Source of the DNA: Isoptericola halotolerans
GTDB taxonomy: Bacteria; Actinomycetota; Actinomycetes; Actinomycetales; Cellulomonadaceae
Reading direction: 5' to 3'
Assembly: GCF_013149785.1 (NCBI RefSeq)
Contig: NZ_JABEZU010000003.1
Coordinates: 1-64,000, forward strand
DNA: 64,000 nucleotides
Part shown: positions 35,810 through 44,257 of the stretch, in pieces
Numbering within the stretch: the first letter of the stretch is position 1
Layout of the letters: each line of letters starts with the position of its first letter
Translations under genes and position numbers: made by a program
Notes under the pieces: generated by a model
What the model saw: the letters and a program-made list of their open reading frames with translations, nothing else
Told to the model about the DNA's origin: nothing
Database searches by the model: none

Positions 35810-38059
35810 ATGGTGATGGAATCTCAGGCGAGGGTCGCGGCCCCGCCGAAGCGGCGAGGGCGAAGAGTCCTGGCGATCGTGGCTGCCGCCGGCGTCGGTG
35901 CGTCGGCGCTGGTCGCCGCGCAACCAGCGTCTGCGGACCCCGTGAGCCAGGACCCCTGGGTCGGTGAGGTACCGGACAACCCGGTCTCCGACGTCTACCG
36001 GTTCACGGTGCCGTCGGAGGCCGTGACCGAGACGACCGGGATCCAGGACGGGCTCGTCGCCGTGCAGGGGAACTTCGGCCCGGGCAAGGCGTGGACCGAC
36101 CTCAACATGGGGACCAGCGGATCGAACCTGACCGCCACGTACGGGCCGCTCGAGCCCGGCCTGTACTACTACCAGTACGTCGTGCGTCCCGCGGCGGACC
36201 AGGACGCGGTCGCCTTCCGCAACCCTGACGCCCCGCAGGAGGTGACGTCGGAGCCCACGTACAGCACGCTGTTCGTCCCCGGACCAGGAGCGGAGTGGCT
36301 CGCGGACGTCGCCGACGGCGGTGAGCTCACGCCGCTCGACTACGGAAAGGGTCCGAAGCGGTCCGGCGAGGCCCTGGTGTGGACGCCGCCGGGCTATGAC
36401 GAGGACCGCGCCGATCCCTACCCGGTGCTGTACCTGCTCGCCGACGAGGCGCAGAGCCACCGCGAATGGGTCGAGCTCGGCCGCCTGGGCCAGATCATGG
36501 ACAACCTCACGCTCGCCGGCGACGCCGAGCCGATGGTCGTCGTCATGGGGGACGCAGACTCCGTCGGGCCCGGCGGTGCGGGCCGGGAGCTGTTCCACGC
36601 GGCGGAGCGCGGCCTCAACGTCTCGAAGGACGGGGAGGCACGCGCGATCGCCGGAGTCGGCCGTGGTGCGCAGCGGGCGCTGGAGGCGCTCGTCCACAAG
36701 CCGCGCGACTTCGCCCACGTCGGCTCGTTCTCGGGCGGCCTCGACAAGCGGATTCCCCGGGGCAAGGTCAAGCAGATCAACGAGTCGACCGACATGGTCC
36801 GCCTCTACGCGGGCAACGTCACCGACCCCGGGTACGACGCCACGGTAGCCCTGGCCGAGACCCTGACGGGTGCGGGAGTCGACTTCCAGTCCGACGGGTC
36901 GGACCCAGCGACCGGTGGCACGTGGGACACGGGACAGAAGAACCTGCGCGACTTCGCCCAGCGCCTCTTCCGGGACGTCGCGGACGAGGGCCCGAGCGAG
37001 GGTCACCTACCGTTCGTCCAGCACGAGCTGCCGGCACCGGGGACGACGCCGACACCGTGGATCGACACCAACGGCGTCGTCACCTTCGAGGTGGGGCCCG
37101 AGTTCGCCGACGCGAACAACGTCACCGTCTGGGGCAACTTCGGGCGGTCCGGGAGCTGGCCGCGCACCCCCATGGAGCGACAGGACGACGGGTCCTGGCG
37201 CCTGTCGTTGGCCCTCGAGGGCGGCTCGTACTACTACAAGTTCGTGGTCGACGGGGTCGACCACAAGGACGGGGGCAACCCGACGAGCGTGTTCTCCGAG
37301 CCGGCGTGGAGCACCTTCGCCGTCGAGGGCGACACCCTGCGCGGCCGGTACACGGCCGAGGTCCCGGCCGAGGCGCGCGGTGAGGTCGACGTCATGAGCT
37401 ACCCGAGCACCGCAGGTGGTGGCCAGGAGCGTTCGGCGTACGTCTGGACGCCCCCGGGCCACGACCCCGCCCGCGCCGAGCCCTGGCCGGTGCTCTACCT
37501 GCAGCACGGCGGCGGACAGACCTGGACCGACTGGCTCGAGGTGGGCTACATCGATCGCATCCTCGACAACCACCACCGGCAGGGCACCATCGAGCCGATG
37601 GTGGTCGTCATGGCCAACGGCAACGGTGTGGACTTCCCCACGGAGATCACGACGCGGATCGCGCCGGCCGCCGAGGAGCAGTACAACGTCAGCCCCGAGG
37701 GCGACAGGCGTGCGCTCGCGGGACTGTCGATGGGCTCGGGCCACACGCTCAGCACCCTGTGGGCGCACCCGGGCGAGTTCGGCTACATCGGGGCCATGTC
37801 GGCGTTCGGCGGCCCGCCCGCCGGCGCGGACGTCGAGGCCATCAACGAGGGGACGAAGCTGCTGCGGGTGTACACCGGTGACGTCCAGGACTTCACCTAT
37901 GGTGCGACGCTGCAGCTCGTGTCCGCGATGGAGAACCGTGGTGTGAACCACGAGTTCGCCCCCGTCATCCCCGGGCCGCACAGCTGGGACGTCTGGCAGA
38001 AGTCGGTCATCGACCTCTTGCCGCGCCTGTTCACGGAGGACGTGGACGCGCAGGACTGA
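35810..38059 (+). CDS. Secreted protein with two CE1-like esterase domains, the first degenerate
   Basis: 749 residues. Signal peptide: KRRGRRVLAIVAAAGVGASALVAA with ASA cleavage near residue 42. Two similar halves follow, each a small beta domain then an alpha/beta esterase domain (acetylxylan or feruloyl esterase-like). The second has the nucleophile Ser640 in GLSMGSG, a candidate Asp in YTGDVQD, and the His of GPHSWDVW, so it should be active. In the first half the matching places are Gly284 (GVGRGAQ), Asn (YAGNVTD) and no His (GGTWDTG), so it is probably a non-catalytic binding or regulatory part. GAGAGG lies 7 nt before the ATG. Confidence 0.88.
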   Translation: MVMESQARVAAPPKRRGRRVLAIVAAAGVGASALVAAQPASADPVSQDPWVGEVPDNPVSDVYRFTVPSEAVTETTGIQDGLVAVQGNFGPGKAWTDLNMGTSGSNLTATYGPLEPGLYYYQYVVRPAADQDAVAFRNPDAPQEVTSEPTYSTLFVPGPGAEWLADVADGGELTPLDYGKGPKRSGEALVWTPPGYDEDRADPYPVLYLLADEAQSHREWVELGRLGQIMDNLTLAGDAEPMVVVMGDADSVGPGGAGRELFHAAERGLNVSKDGEARAIAGVGRGAQRALEALVHKPRDFAHVGSFSGGLDKRIPRGKVKQINESTDMVRLYAGNVTDPGYDATVALAETLTGAGVDFQSDGSDPATGGTWDTGQKNLRDFAQRLFRDVADEGPSEGHLPFVQHELPAPGTTPTPWIDTNGVVTFEVGPEFADANNVTVWGNFGRSGSWPRTPMERQDDGSWRLSLALEGGSYYYKFVVDGVDHKDGGNPTSVFSEPAWSTFAVEGDTLRGRYTAEVPAEARGEVDVMSYPSTAGGGQERSAYVWTPPGHDPARAEPWPVLYLQHGGGQTWTDWLEVGYIDRILDNHHRQGTIEPMVVVMANGNGVDFPTEITTRIAPAAEEQYNVSPEGDRRALAGLSMGSGHTLSTLWAHPGEFGYIGAMSAFGGPPAGADVEAINEGTKLLRVYTGDVQDFTYGATLQLVSAMENRGVNHEFAPVIPGPHSWDVWQKSVIDLLPRLFTEDVDAQD

Positions 38060-38069
38060 CGGCACACGG

Positions 38070-38108
38070 ACGGTGCGGCCGGTGGGAGTCTCCCGCCGGC
38101 CGCACCGT
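38070..38108. terminator. Bidirectional terminator between esterase and LacI-2
   Basis: Stem ACGGTGCGGCCGG (38070-38082) with its complement at 38096-38108 and an inner GGGA/TCCC pair. It starts 10 bases after the esterase stop and ends 15 bases before the LacI-2 stop, on the convergent gene. No U-run is present. Confidence 0.8.
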
Positions 38109-38123
38109 GCGTGGTGGCAGGGG

Positions 38124-39161
38124 TCAGGCCGGCGCCGAGAACCCCGTGGACTCCCGGCGGACGACCCGGAACTCGGGCTTGACCGTTCGCGGTGGCGCGG
38201 TGCTCCGGTTCGGGCCGATGCGCTCGAGGAGAAGCGCGACCGCCTGGTCCGCGATCTGTTCCCGTCCGGCGTCGACCGTCGTCATCGACGGCGTGGAGTA
38301 CTGCGACTCCTCGATGTTGTCGAAGCCGATCACGGCGACGTCCTGCGGTATGGACACCCCGGACGCGCTGAGCGTGCGGATGGCCCCGAGGCCGAGCGTG
38401 TCGTTCAGGGCGAAGACGGCGTCGAACGCGATGCGCTCGTCGAGGAGCGCCCTCGTGGCGGCCGCGCCCGCCGCCCGGCTCCAGTGCTCCGCCGGTCGGA
38501 TCAGCTGCGGGTCGACGGACAGGCCGGCGTTCTTCAACGCTTCGCGGTAACCACGGGTGCGCAGGGTCGCAGAGCTGAGGTCGCCGGCTCGCTCGGCCTC
38601 AGGATCGGCTCCGACGACGGCGATCCGGCGCCGCCCGCTGTCGATGAGGTGGTCCACGGCTGCGCGAGCCGAGCTGACGTTGTGCATCGTGACGTGATCC
38701 GTCGGCCCGCCGAAGATGCGTTCGCCGAGCAGCACCACGGGGATGTTCGCGTCGAGCGCGGCCGCGTCCGACTGCCCGAGGCTGATCGGGTTGAACAGCA
38801 GCCCGTCGATGAAGTGTGGCCTGGACGTGCCTGCGACGGCGAGCAGCTCTGCCTCGCGCTCGCCGCCGGTCTGCTCGACGAGGACGCTGACGCCGCGCGC
38901 TGCGGCTGCTCGGATCACCGCGTCGGCGAGCTCGGCGAAGTAGTTCTCGCGCAGGGCCGGCACGGCAAGACCGATCACTCCTGTGCGTCCGGAACGCAGC
39001 CCTCGTGCTGAGAGGTTCGGGCGGTACCCGACCTCCTCGATCGCCTGCAGCACGCGCTCTCGCGTGGCGGGGCGCACGTGCGGGTGGTCGTGCAGCACGT
39101 TGGAGACCGTCTTGAGCGAGACTCCAGCGGCGCTCGCGACGTCGCGGATCGTCGAACCCAC
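38124..39161 (-). CDS. LacI-family transcriptional regulator (second copy)
   Basis: 345 residues. HTH: STIRDVASAAGVSLKTVSNVLHDHPHVRPATRERVLQAIEEVGYRPN, then a sensor domain with VPALRENYFAELADAVIRAAAARGVSVLVEQTGG and VAVIGFDNIEESQYSTPSMTTVDAGREQ. GTG 39161 (VGSTIRD) was chosen: GGGAGG lies 6 nt upstream. TACAGT at 39194-39189 may be its -10. It is probably the regulator of the convergent esterase through the palindrome at 35708. No matching palindrome was seen at its own start. Confidence 0.93.
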   Translation of the reverse strand: MGSTIRDVASAAGVSLKTVSNVLHDHPHVRPATRERVLQAIEEVGYRPNLSARGLRSGRTGVIGLAVPALRENYFAELADAVIRAAAARGVSVLVEQTGGEREAELLAVAGTSRPHFIDGLLFNPISLGQSDAAALDANIPVVLLGERIFGGPTDHVTMHNVSSARAAVDHLIDSGRRRIAVVGADPEAERAGDLSSATLRTRGYREALKNAGLSVDPQLIRPAEHWSRAAGAAATRALLDERIAFDAVFALNDTLGLGAIRTLSASGVSIPQDVAVIGFDNIEESQYSTPSMTTVDAGREQIADQAVALLLERIGPNRSTAPPRTVKPEFRVVRRESTGFSAPA

Positions 39162-39246
39162 CGCTGACCTCCCCCTCCTGGTCTGCGTACTGTAGCCCGT
39201 CACTCGTCGCACGGAATGATCTGTCGACACAGGAGTTGTACCGACC

Positions 39247-39903
39247 GTGACTTCTCTCGACACCCGCCTCCAGATCGAGGTCTGGTCCGATGTCCTGTGC
39301 CCCTGGTGCTACATCGGCGACGCACGCCTCGAGGCCGCCATCAAGGACTCCCCGCAGGCCGACCGCATCGACATCCGGATCCGCACCTTCCAGCTGGACC
39401 CCGAGTTCCCCGCCGTGCCGACGCCCGTCGTCGACTACCTCGCAGCCAAGAAGGGCCTGCCGGTCGAGCAGGCCGAGCAGATGGAGGCCCAGGTCGCCGA
39501 GCTCGCCAGGGCCGAGGGGCTCGCGTACGAGCCGAACCACCTCGTCCAGAACACGCTGGACATGCTGCGCCTGGTGCACCTCGGCAACGACCACGGGGTG
39601 GGCTGGCAGTACATGACGGCGATGCAGACGGCCCTGTTCAGCGGGGACCCCGAGGCTTTCGTCCCCGAGACCCTGGTCCGCCTCGGTGCGGACCTGGGCA
39701 TCCCCGAGGCCGAGGTGCGCGACGTCCTCGCGAGCGACCGCTACGCCGACGCCGTCCGCGCCGAGCACGAGGAGGCGATCGCGCTGGGCGCTCGCGGCGT
39801 GCCGTTCACGGTGCTCGGAAGGCGGCTCGGGATCCCTGGCGCCGTCCCGGTCGAGAGCTACCGCCAGGCGATCGACCAGGCCTGGGAGCACGTCGATGCC
39901 TGA
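39247..39903 (+). CDS. DsbA-family FrnE-like oxidoreductase
   Basis: 218 residues, thioredoxin fold with the active site CPWC (SDVLCPWCYIG) near residue 19 and the family helix HLVQNTLDMLRLVHLG. No signal peptide, so cytoplasmic, as FrnE proteins (disulfide oxidoreductase/isomerase) usually are. ALGARGVPFTVLGRRLGIPGA near the C-terminus holds the cis-Pro loop (GVPF). GTG 39247 has GGAG 12 nt upstream, a poor distance. It overlaps a short reading frame by 8 bases. Confidence 0.9.
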   Translation: MTSLDTRLQIEVWSDVLCPWCYIGDARLEAAIKDSPQADRIDIRIRTFQLDPEFPAVPTPVVDYLAAKKGLPVEQAEQMEAQVAELARAEGLAYEPNHLVQNTLDMLRLVHLGNDHGVGWQYMTAMQTALFSGDPEAFVPETLVRLGADLGIPEAEVRDVLASDRYADAVRAEHEEAIALGARGVPFTVLGRRLGIPGAVPVESYRQAIDQAWEHVDA

Positions 39904-40024
39904 GGCCCTGCCGTTGACGTTCCTCGCGGTCGACGACGCCGCGGCGTGCGACCCGGTCACGGGCGTGTGCGCGGTCCCGGATGCCGAAGAGCCGGCGCGC
40001 AGGGACGACGACGTCGCTCGTTGA
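39896..40024 (+). CDS. Small ORF overlapping the FrnE-like gene end, 42 residues
   Basis: ATG 39896 overlaps the last 8 bases of the oxidoreductase gene. The protein starts MPEALPLTFLAVDDAAACDP and contains CDPVTGVC, a spaced cysteine pair. This could be a small redox or metal-binding partner, but the short length and lack of homologue recognition make it uncertain. Start overlap is the main argument. It ends 3 bases before the end of the convergent arfB gene. Confidence 0.5.
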   Translation: MPEALPLTFLAVDDAAACDPVTGVCAVPDAEEPARRDDDVAR

Positions 40025-40027
40025 CGG

Positions 40028-40474
40028 TCAGTCGTCCCGGGACGGCCGCGACGAACGCAACCGCTTCGTCGTCGACCGCTGCTTCTTGGTGGTCAGCCGC
40101 CGCTCCTGGGACCCGCGCGTGCGCCGGGTGGCGCGGCGCGCGGGCCCGGGAGGAGCGACGGCCTCGGCGACCAGTGCCGCCAGGCGGTGCGCAGCGGCCT
40201 CCCGGTTCCGCCGCTGCTCGCGGTGCTCGGAGGCCGCGACCGTGAGGACGCCGTCGACCAGGCGATGACCCAGTCCGGCGAGGAGACGGTCCCGCTGGAC
40301 GTCGCTGAGCACCGCCGAGCCTCCGACGTCCCAGGACAGCTCCACTCGGGAGTCGGTGGTGTTCACTCCCTGCCCGCCCGGCCCGGAGGACCGTGAGAAC
40401 CGCTCGGTCAGCTCCGCCCGGGGGATCGTCAGCGCAGGGCTGACGACGAGTCCGGAGCGGATCGGCGAGGGCAT
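40028..40474 (-). CDS. arfB: Alternative ribosome-rescue factor / peptidyl-tRNA hydrolase
   Basis: 148 residues. The release-factor motif GGQ is seen in SRSSGPGGQGVNTTDSRVEL near residue 35, and the C-terminus is highly basic (RRATRRTRGSQERRLTTKKQ), which in ArfB reaches into the mRNA channel. It frees stalled ribosomes by hydrolysing peptidyl-tRNA. No recognised stop-codon-reading domain, so not a normal release factor. ATG 40474. Confidence 0.93.
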   Translation of the reverse strand: MPSPIRSGLVVSPALTIPRAELTERFSRSSGPGGQGVNTTDSRVELSWDVGGSAVLSDVQRDRLLAGLGHRLVDGVLTVAASEHREQRRNREAAAHRLAALVAEAVAPPGPARRATRRTRGSQERRLTTKKQRSTTKRLRSSRPSRDD

Positions 40475-40505
40475 GTCCCCATGGTGCCGTGCTCCGAGCC
40501 CGCGG

Positions 40506-41384
40506 TCACCCGGTATGTTCGATGCCGTCCAGCTCGGCCACGTCCTCGGCAGAGAGGACCATGCCTGCGCCGGCGAGGTTCTCGCGCAGGTGCGTCGCCG
40601 ACGACGTGCCCGGGATGAGCAGGATGTTCGGCGACCGCTGCAGCAACCACGCCAGGGCGACGGCCTTCGGCGTGGTCGTCCGGCGAGCGGCGACCGCCGA
40701 GAGCGCCGAGGACTGCAACGGGGTGAAGCCGCCGAGAGGGAAGAACGGCACGTACGCGACGCCGTCGGCGTCGAGCTTGTCGATGAGCCCGTCGTCGTGG
40801 CGGTGGGCGAGGTTGTACATGTTCTGCACGCACACGATCGGCGCGATGGTCTGCGCCTCGGTGATCTGCTGCTCGGTCGCGTTGCTGACCCCGAGGTGGC
40901 GGATCAGACCCTCCTGCTGGAGCTCGGCGAGCGTCTCGAACGCCTCGGCGAGCGAGCCGGGCCGGGGGCCTTCCGCGTCCCCGAGCCGGAGGTTGACCAG
41001 GTCGAGGGTGTCGAGCCCCAGGGACGTGAGGTTGTCGTCGACCTGGCGGCGGATGTCGTCGGGTCGCCGGGCGGGGGGCCAGCCGCCCTGGTCGTCGCGC
41101 GTCGCACCCACCTTGGTCGCGATGCGCAGCGGCCCGGGATAGGGGTGCAGCGCCTCGCGGATCAGCTCGTTGGTCACGCGCGGCCCGTACGCGTCGCTGG
41201 TGTCGAGGTGGGTGATGCCCAGGTCGACCGCGGTCCGCAGCACGTCGAGTGCTGCCTCGCGATCGGCAGGCGGTCCCATGACCCACGGGCCGGTCAGCTG
41301 CATGGCGCCGTAGCCGAACCGGGTGACGGTCAGGTCGCCCAGCGTCCAGGTGCCGCCGGGGAGTGTCAGGGAGGTGGTGCTCAT
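40506..41384 (-). CDS. Aldo/keto reductase
   Basis: 292 residues, TIM-barrel NADPH-dependent reductase: FGYGAMQLTG, DLGITHLDTSDAYGPRVTNELI (catalytic Asp and Tyr), IATKVGATRDD (Lys), then LDTLDLVNLRLGD, where the usual catalytic His is Asn. C-terminal LAWLLQRSPNILLIPGTSS marks NADPH binding. GAGAGG lies 8 nt before the ATG. Divergent from an HxlR regulator with a 19-bp palindrome between, so probably controlled by it. Substrate not known; the His-to-Asn change suggests a distinct subfamily. Confidence 0.92.
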   Translation of the reverse strand: MSTTSLTLPGGTWTLGDLTVTRFGYGAMQLTGPWVMGPPADREAALDVLRTAVDLGITHLDTSDAYGPRVTNELIREALHPYPGPLRIATKVGATRDDQGGWPPARRPDDIRRQVDDNLTSLGLDTLDLVNLRLGDAEGPRPGSLAEAFETLAELQQEGLIRHLGVSNATEQQITEAQTIAPIVCVQNMYNLAHRHDDGLIDKLDADGVAYVPFFPLGGFTPLQSSALSAVAARRTTTPKAVALAWLLQRSPNILLIPGTSSATHLRENLAGAGMVLSAEDVAELDGIEHTG

Positions 41385-41445
41385 CGTGTCGCCTCTCGTG
41401 TGCTCGGGTGGTGTCTGTCGCTTGCCTGCCCCAGCATGGGAGAGT

Positions 41446-41464
41446 TACTTCCTGTCAGGAAGTA
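41446..41464. promoter_or_regulatory. 19-bp perfect palindrome, likely HxlR operator
   Basis: TACTTCCTGTCAGGAAGTA, arms TACTTCCTG/CAGGAAGTA about a single T. It lies 47 bases before the HxlR start and 62 bases before the reductase start. TACT/AGTA ends are a known feature of HxlR-type operators. Confidence 0.75.
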
Positions 41465-41510
41465 GGCACTTGAGAGTGCGTAACCCACCCATCGGTGAGA
41501 GGTGCGACCC

Positions 41511-41921
41511 ATGACGAAGACGGCGGCCCAGAAGCGGGCTCAGGCCAAGGTGGAGTACGACGCGTTCCTGGCGGGCTGCCCGAGCCGGCAGCTGCTCGAC
41601 CGCATCTCCGACAAGTGGGTCGTGCTGGTCCTGTGCGCACTGGGCGACGACGGCGCTCCGACGGCGATGCGCTACTCGGAGATCGCCCGTCGCCTGGCCG
41701 GGGTCAGCCAGAAGATGCTGACCCAGACGCTCCGGTCGCTGGAGCGCGACGGCCTGATCACCCGGACCGTGACGCCGACCGTCCCGGTGACCGTCTCCTA
41801 CGAGCTGACCGACCTCGGCCTCTCGCTCCGCGAGATGACGCGCGGGCTCAGGAGCTGGGCGCAGACGCACATGGACGAGGTCCTCGCCCAGCGCCAGGAC
41901 TACGACGCGCGCAGCTCCTGA
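41511..41921 (+). CDS. HxlR-family transcriptional regulator
   Basis: 136 residues with the winged-helix pattern of HxlR proteins: CPSRQLLDRISDKWVVLVLCALGDDG, then FSEIARRL-like YSEIARRLAGVSQKMLTQTLRSLERDGLITR and VSYELTDLGLSL. The Cys just before the HTH (CPSRQLL) could sense oxidants or aldehydes, as in related regulators. GAGAGG is 8 nt before the ATG. Divergent from the aldo/keto reductase, its likely target. Confidence 0.93.
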   Translation: MTKTAAQKRAQAKVEYDAFLAGCPSRQLLDRISDKWVVLVLCALGDDGAPTAMRYSEIARRLAGVSQKMLTQTLRSLERDGLITRTVTPTVPVTVSYELTDLGLSLREMTRGLRSWAQTHMDEVLAQRQDYDARSS

Positions 41922-42027
41922 CGGTCCGCGCCACGGTGGTTCGGACGTGAGTACGATCGGCCGTGAGGCGGTCAGCCGGTCGCTGGGTGGGTGAGGCACC
42001 AGCGCGTCACCGAGAGAGGAATCTCGC

Positions 42028-42525
42028 ATGCATCGTCTCCTGGTCGGTCAGAAGCTCTGGTCGATGCGTGGACGCTTCGACGTCAGCAACGAGGACGACG
42101 GTGTCGTCTACACCGTCGAGGGCAGCTTGTTCCAGATCCCCAAACAGTTCACGATCGCCGACCCCTCCGGACGTGAGCGCGCGCGGGTCTGGAAGAAGCC
42201 GGTGTCGTGGCAGCCGCGATTCTTCGTCGAGGTCGACGGCGTGGAGGTGGCGACCATCGAGAAGCAGTTCACGTTCTTTCGGCCCCGGTATGAGATCCAC
42301 GGCCCGGGTCTGACGGTGAGCGGTGACTTCTGGGACATGAGCTTCGAGATCCAGAAGGACGGCGTCGTGGTGGGCCGCGTCGACAAGAAGTGGGCCTTCC
42401 GCGACAAGTACGTCATCGAGGTCGAGCGTCCCGAGGACGAGCTGCTCACCGTCGGCATCGTGCTCGCGATCGACTACGTCAAGCAGAGCGAGCAGTCTGC
42501 CGCGGCAAGTGCGGGCTCGGGCTGA
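42028..42525 (+). CDS. LURP-one-related / Tubby-C-like protein
   Basis: 165 residues of beta-strand-rich, scramblase-like fold (LURP-one-related). Features: KLWSMRGRFDVSNEDDGVVYTVEG, KKPVSWQPRFFVEVDGVEVATIEKQFTFFRPRYEIHGPGL and DKKWAFRDKYVIEV. Function in bacteria unknown; the fold can bind phospholipids. TACGAT (41953-41958) fits a -10 with a leader of about 65 bases. CGAGA and TCTCG flank GAGGAA before the ATG, so the ribosome site may be partly folded. Confidence 0.87.
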   Translation: MHRLLVGQKLWSMRGRFDVSNEDDGVVYTVEGSLFQIPKQFTIADPSGRERARVWKKPVSWQPRFFVEVDGVEVATIEKQFTFFRPRYEIHGPGLTVSGDFWDMSFEIQKDGVVVGRVDKKWAFRDKYVIEVERPEDELLTVGIVLAIDYVKQSEQSAAASAGSG

Positions 42526-42561
42526 GCAGACGTTCGCGAACTCAGCCAGGCGCGGAGGCCC

Positions 42562-43422
42562 CTACTCCTGGATCGTCGAACCGAGCTCGTGCAGCACGGC
42601 CGCCCGGGCGTCGCGCCCGCGGTCGCCGCGCCGGGTGACGAGCGCCTCGACGAGCGCTTCCGTCACCAGCATCAGCGCGGCGCGGGACGTGTGGATCAGC
42701 TCGTCCTGGAACGACTCGTTGACCGGCGGGACGACCAGCACGGTGTCGGCGCTCTGCGCCACGGGGGACTGCGCGAACGAGGTGATCGCCAGGACCGGGG
42801 TGCCGCCGTCGTGCGCGGCGCGCATCACCGCGAGCGTCGCGTCGTTCGTGCCGGACCCCGAGACGACGAGACAGACGGCGTCAGGTCCGAGCTGACGGGC
42901 GGCGATCCGTTGCGCGAGCGCGTCCTGGAGCAGCTCGGCGGGCCGGCCGGCCGACGTCAGGCGCAGCACGAGGTCGAGCCCGAGGGGCGAGGAGAGTCCG
43001 TTGGCGACGACGAGCACGCGCCCGGCGTCGTCGAGGCGCTGGACGAACTCCTGCAGGACCTCCTCCGTGAGGCCCGAGATCGTGTGGCCGAGGCGCGCGG
43101 CGAACCGCGCGACGGACTCGCGCAGCCCGCCCAGCATCGTGCCGTCGGCGGGGTTGTCCGCCGTGGTGCGCAGCGCGAGCTCGCGGGCGGCGGCGACACG
43201 CAGCTGCGGGTAGCCCTCGTACCCGAGGGTCTGCGCGGCGCGCACGACGGTCGCCCGGCCCACGCCGACGTCGTCGGCGACCTGCTGGGCGGAGCGTTCG
43301 ACGGCGGCACCGAGGTCGGCGGCGAGGGCCTCGGCGACGCGGCGCTCGCCGGGGTGCATCGAGGGCAGGAGGGTGACGATGCGCGCCGTCGGGGGCGCCT
43401 CGACGGATCCGGACCAGGCCAT
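42562..43422 (-). CDS. MurR/RpiR-family regulator with SIS domain
   Basis: 286 residues. HTH near residue 40-60: QVADDVGVGRATVVRAAQTLGYEGYPQLR. SIS sugar-phosphate-binding domain: RVLVVANGLSSPLGLDLVLRL and VCLVVSGSGTNDATLAVMRAA. It begins one base after the last phnE stop, so it is the last gene of the phn operon and probably its regulator, sensing a phosphorylated small molecule. Converges with the LURP-one-like gene. Confidence 0.9.
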   Translation of the reverse strand: MAWSGSVEAPPTARIVTLLPSMHPGERRVAEALAADLGAAVERSAQQVADDVGVGRATVVRAAQTLGYEGYPQLRVAAARELALRTTADNPADGTMLGGLRESVARFAARLGHTISGLTEEVLQEFVQRLDDAGRVLVVANGLSSPLGLDLVLRLTSAGRPAELLQDALAQRIAARQLGPDAVCLVVSGSGTNDATLAVMRAAHDGGTPVLAITSFAQSPVAQSADTVLVVPPVNESFQDELIHTSRAALMLVTEALVEALVTRRGDRGRDARAAVLHELGSTIQE

Positions 43423-43423
43423 G

Positions 43424-44257
43424 TCAGGTCCCTTCCATGATGCGGCGGCGCAGTGCGCCCGAGACGGCGTCGACCGCCATCGTGGTGGCGACGACCACGA
43501 TCAGCAGCATGCCGACCGTGTCCCACGCACGATAGTTCGTGTAGTTCGCCAGCATGCTCCCGATCCCGCCGGCGCCGACGAGGCCGAGCACGGCGGACAT
43601 GCGGATGTTGATCTCGAAGCGGTAGAGAGCGAAGGACAGCAGCGTCGGCAGGGCCGCCGGCCACAGCGCCCAGCGGATGACGGCGGTCCGGCCTCCGCCG
43701 GCGGCTCGCACGGCGTCCGCGGCACCGTCGCGCAGCGTCTCGATCGTCTCGTAGGTCCACTTGCCCTGTGTGCCGATCCCGGCGATCCCCAGCGCGAGCG
43801 CGCCCGTGAAGGGCGTCAGCCCGGTGACGGTGAGCAGGACGAGCGCGATGATGACCTCGGGCACGGCCCGGATGACGGCGAAGAGGCCGCGCAGCGCGAG
43901 GCGCAGCCAGGCCGGCCCGACGCCGTGGGCGGCGAGCATCCCGAGCGGGATCGACACGACCACGCAGAGCATCGCGCCGAGCCAGGCCATGGAGATCGAG
44001 CGCCACATCTCGAACAGGGCGCGCGGCAGGCGCGACCAGTCGGGGTCGGCGAACATCAGGGTCCCGTAGTCCCGGACGGCGGCGGGCAGGTCGCGCAGGT
44101 CGGCCCACTCGACGTCCAGGGTGGCGGTGGCGACGAGGAGCACGACGCCGACGACGGCGGTGGCGGCGGTCTGTCCGCGGCGCGACGGGCGCGGGGGCAG
44201 GGCGACGCCGGGGCGGGTGGCGGTGGTTCGTGTCCGGGCTTCCACGGTGCTGCTCAC
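43424..44257 (-). CDS. phnE: Phosphonate-type ABC transporter permease
   Basis: 277 residues with about six membrane helices, N-terminal ATAVVGVVLLVATATLDVEW. The permease EAA-like loop is seen as DGAADAVRAAGGGRTAVIRWALWPAALPTL, and the C-terminus has the PhnE pattern YRFEINIRMSAVLGLVGAGGIGSMLANYTN. GTG 44257 shares four bases with the end of the other permease gene. Works with PhnC and PhnD. Two different permeases suggest a heterodimer. Confidence 0.93.
   Translation of the reverse strand: MSSTVEARTRTTATRPGVALPPRPSRRGQTAATAVVGVVLLVATATLDVEWADLRDLPAAVRDYGTLMFADPDWSRLPRALFEMWRSISMAWLGAMLCVVVSIPLGMLAAHGVGPAWLRLALRGLFAVIRAVPEVIIALVLLTVTGLTPFTGALALGIAGIGTQGKWTYETIETLRDGAADAVRAAGGGRTAVIRWALWPAALPTLLSFALYRFEINIRMSAVLGLVGAGGIGSMLANYTNYRAWDTVGMLLIVVVATTMAVDAVSGALRRRIMEGT

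Noticed and set aside
42540-42552. GTTCGCGAAC palindrome after the LURP-one-like gene
   Set aside because: Short stem in an intergenic gap between convergent genes, no U-run; not enough to call a terminator.
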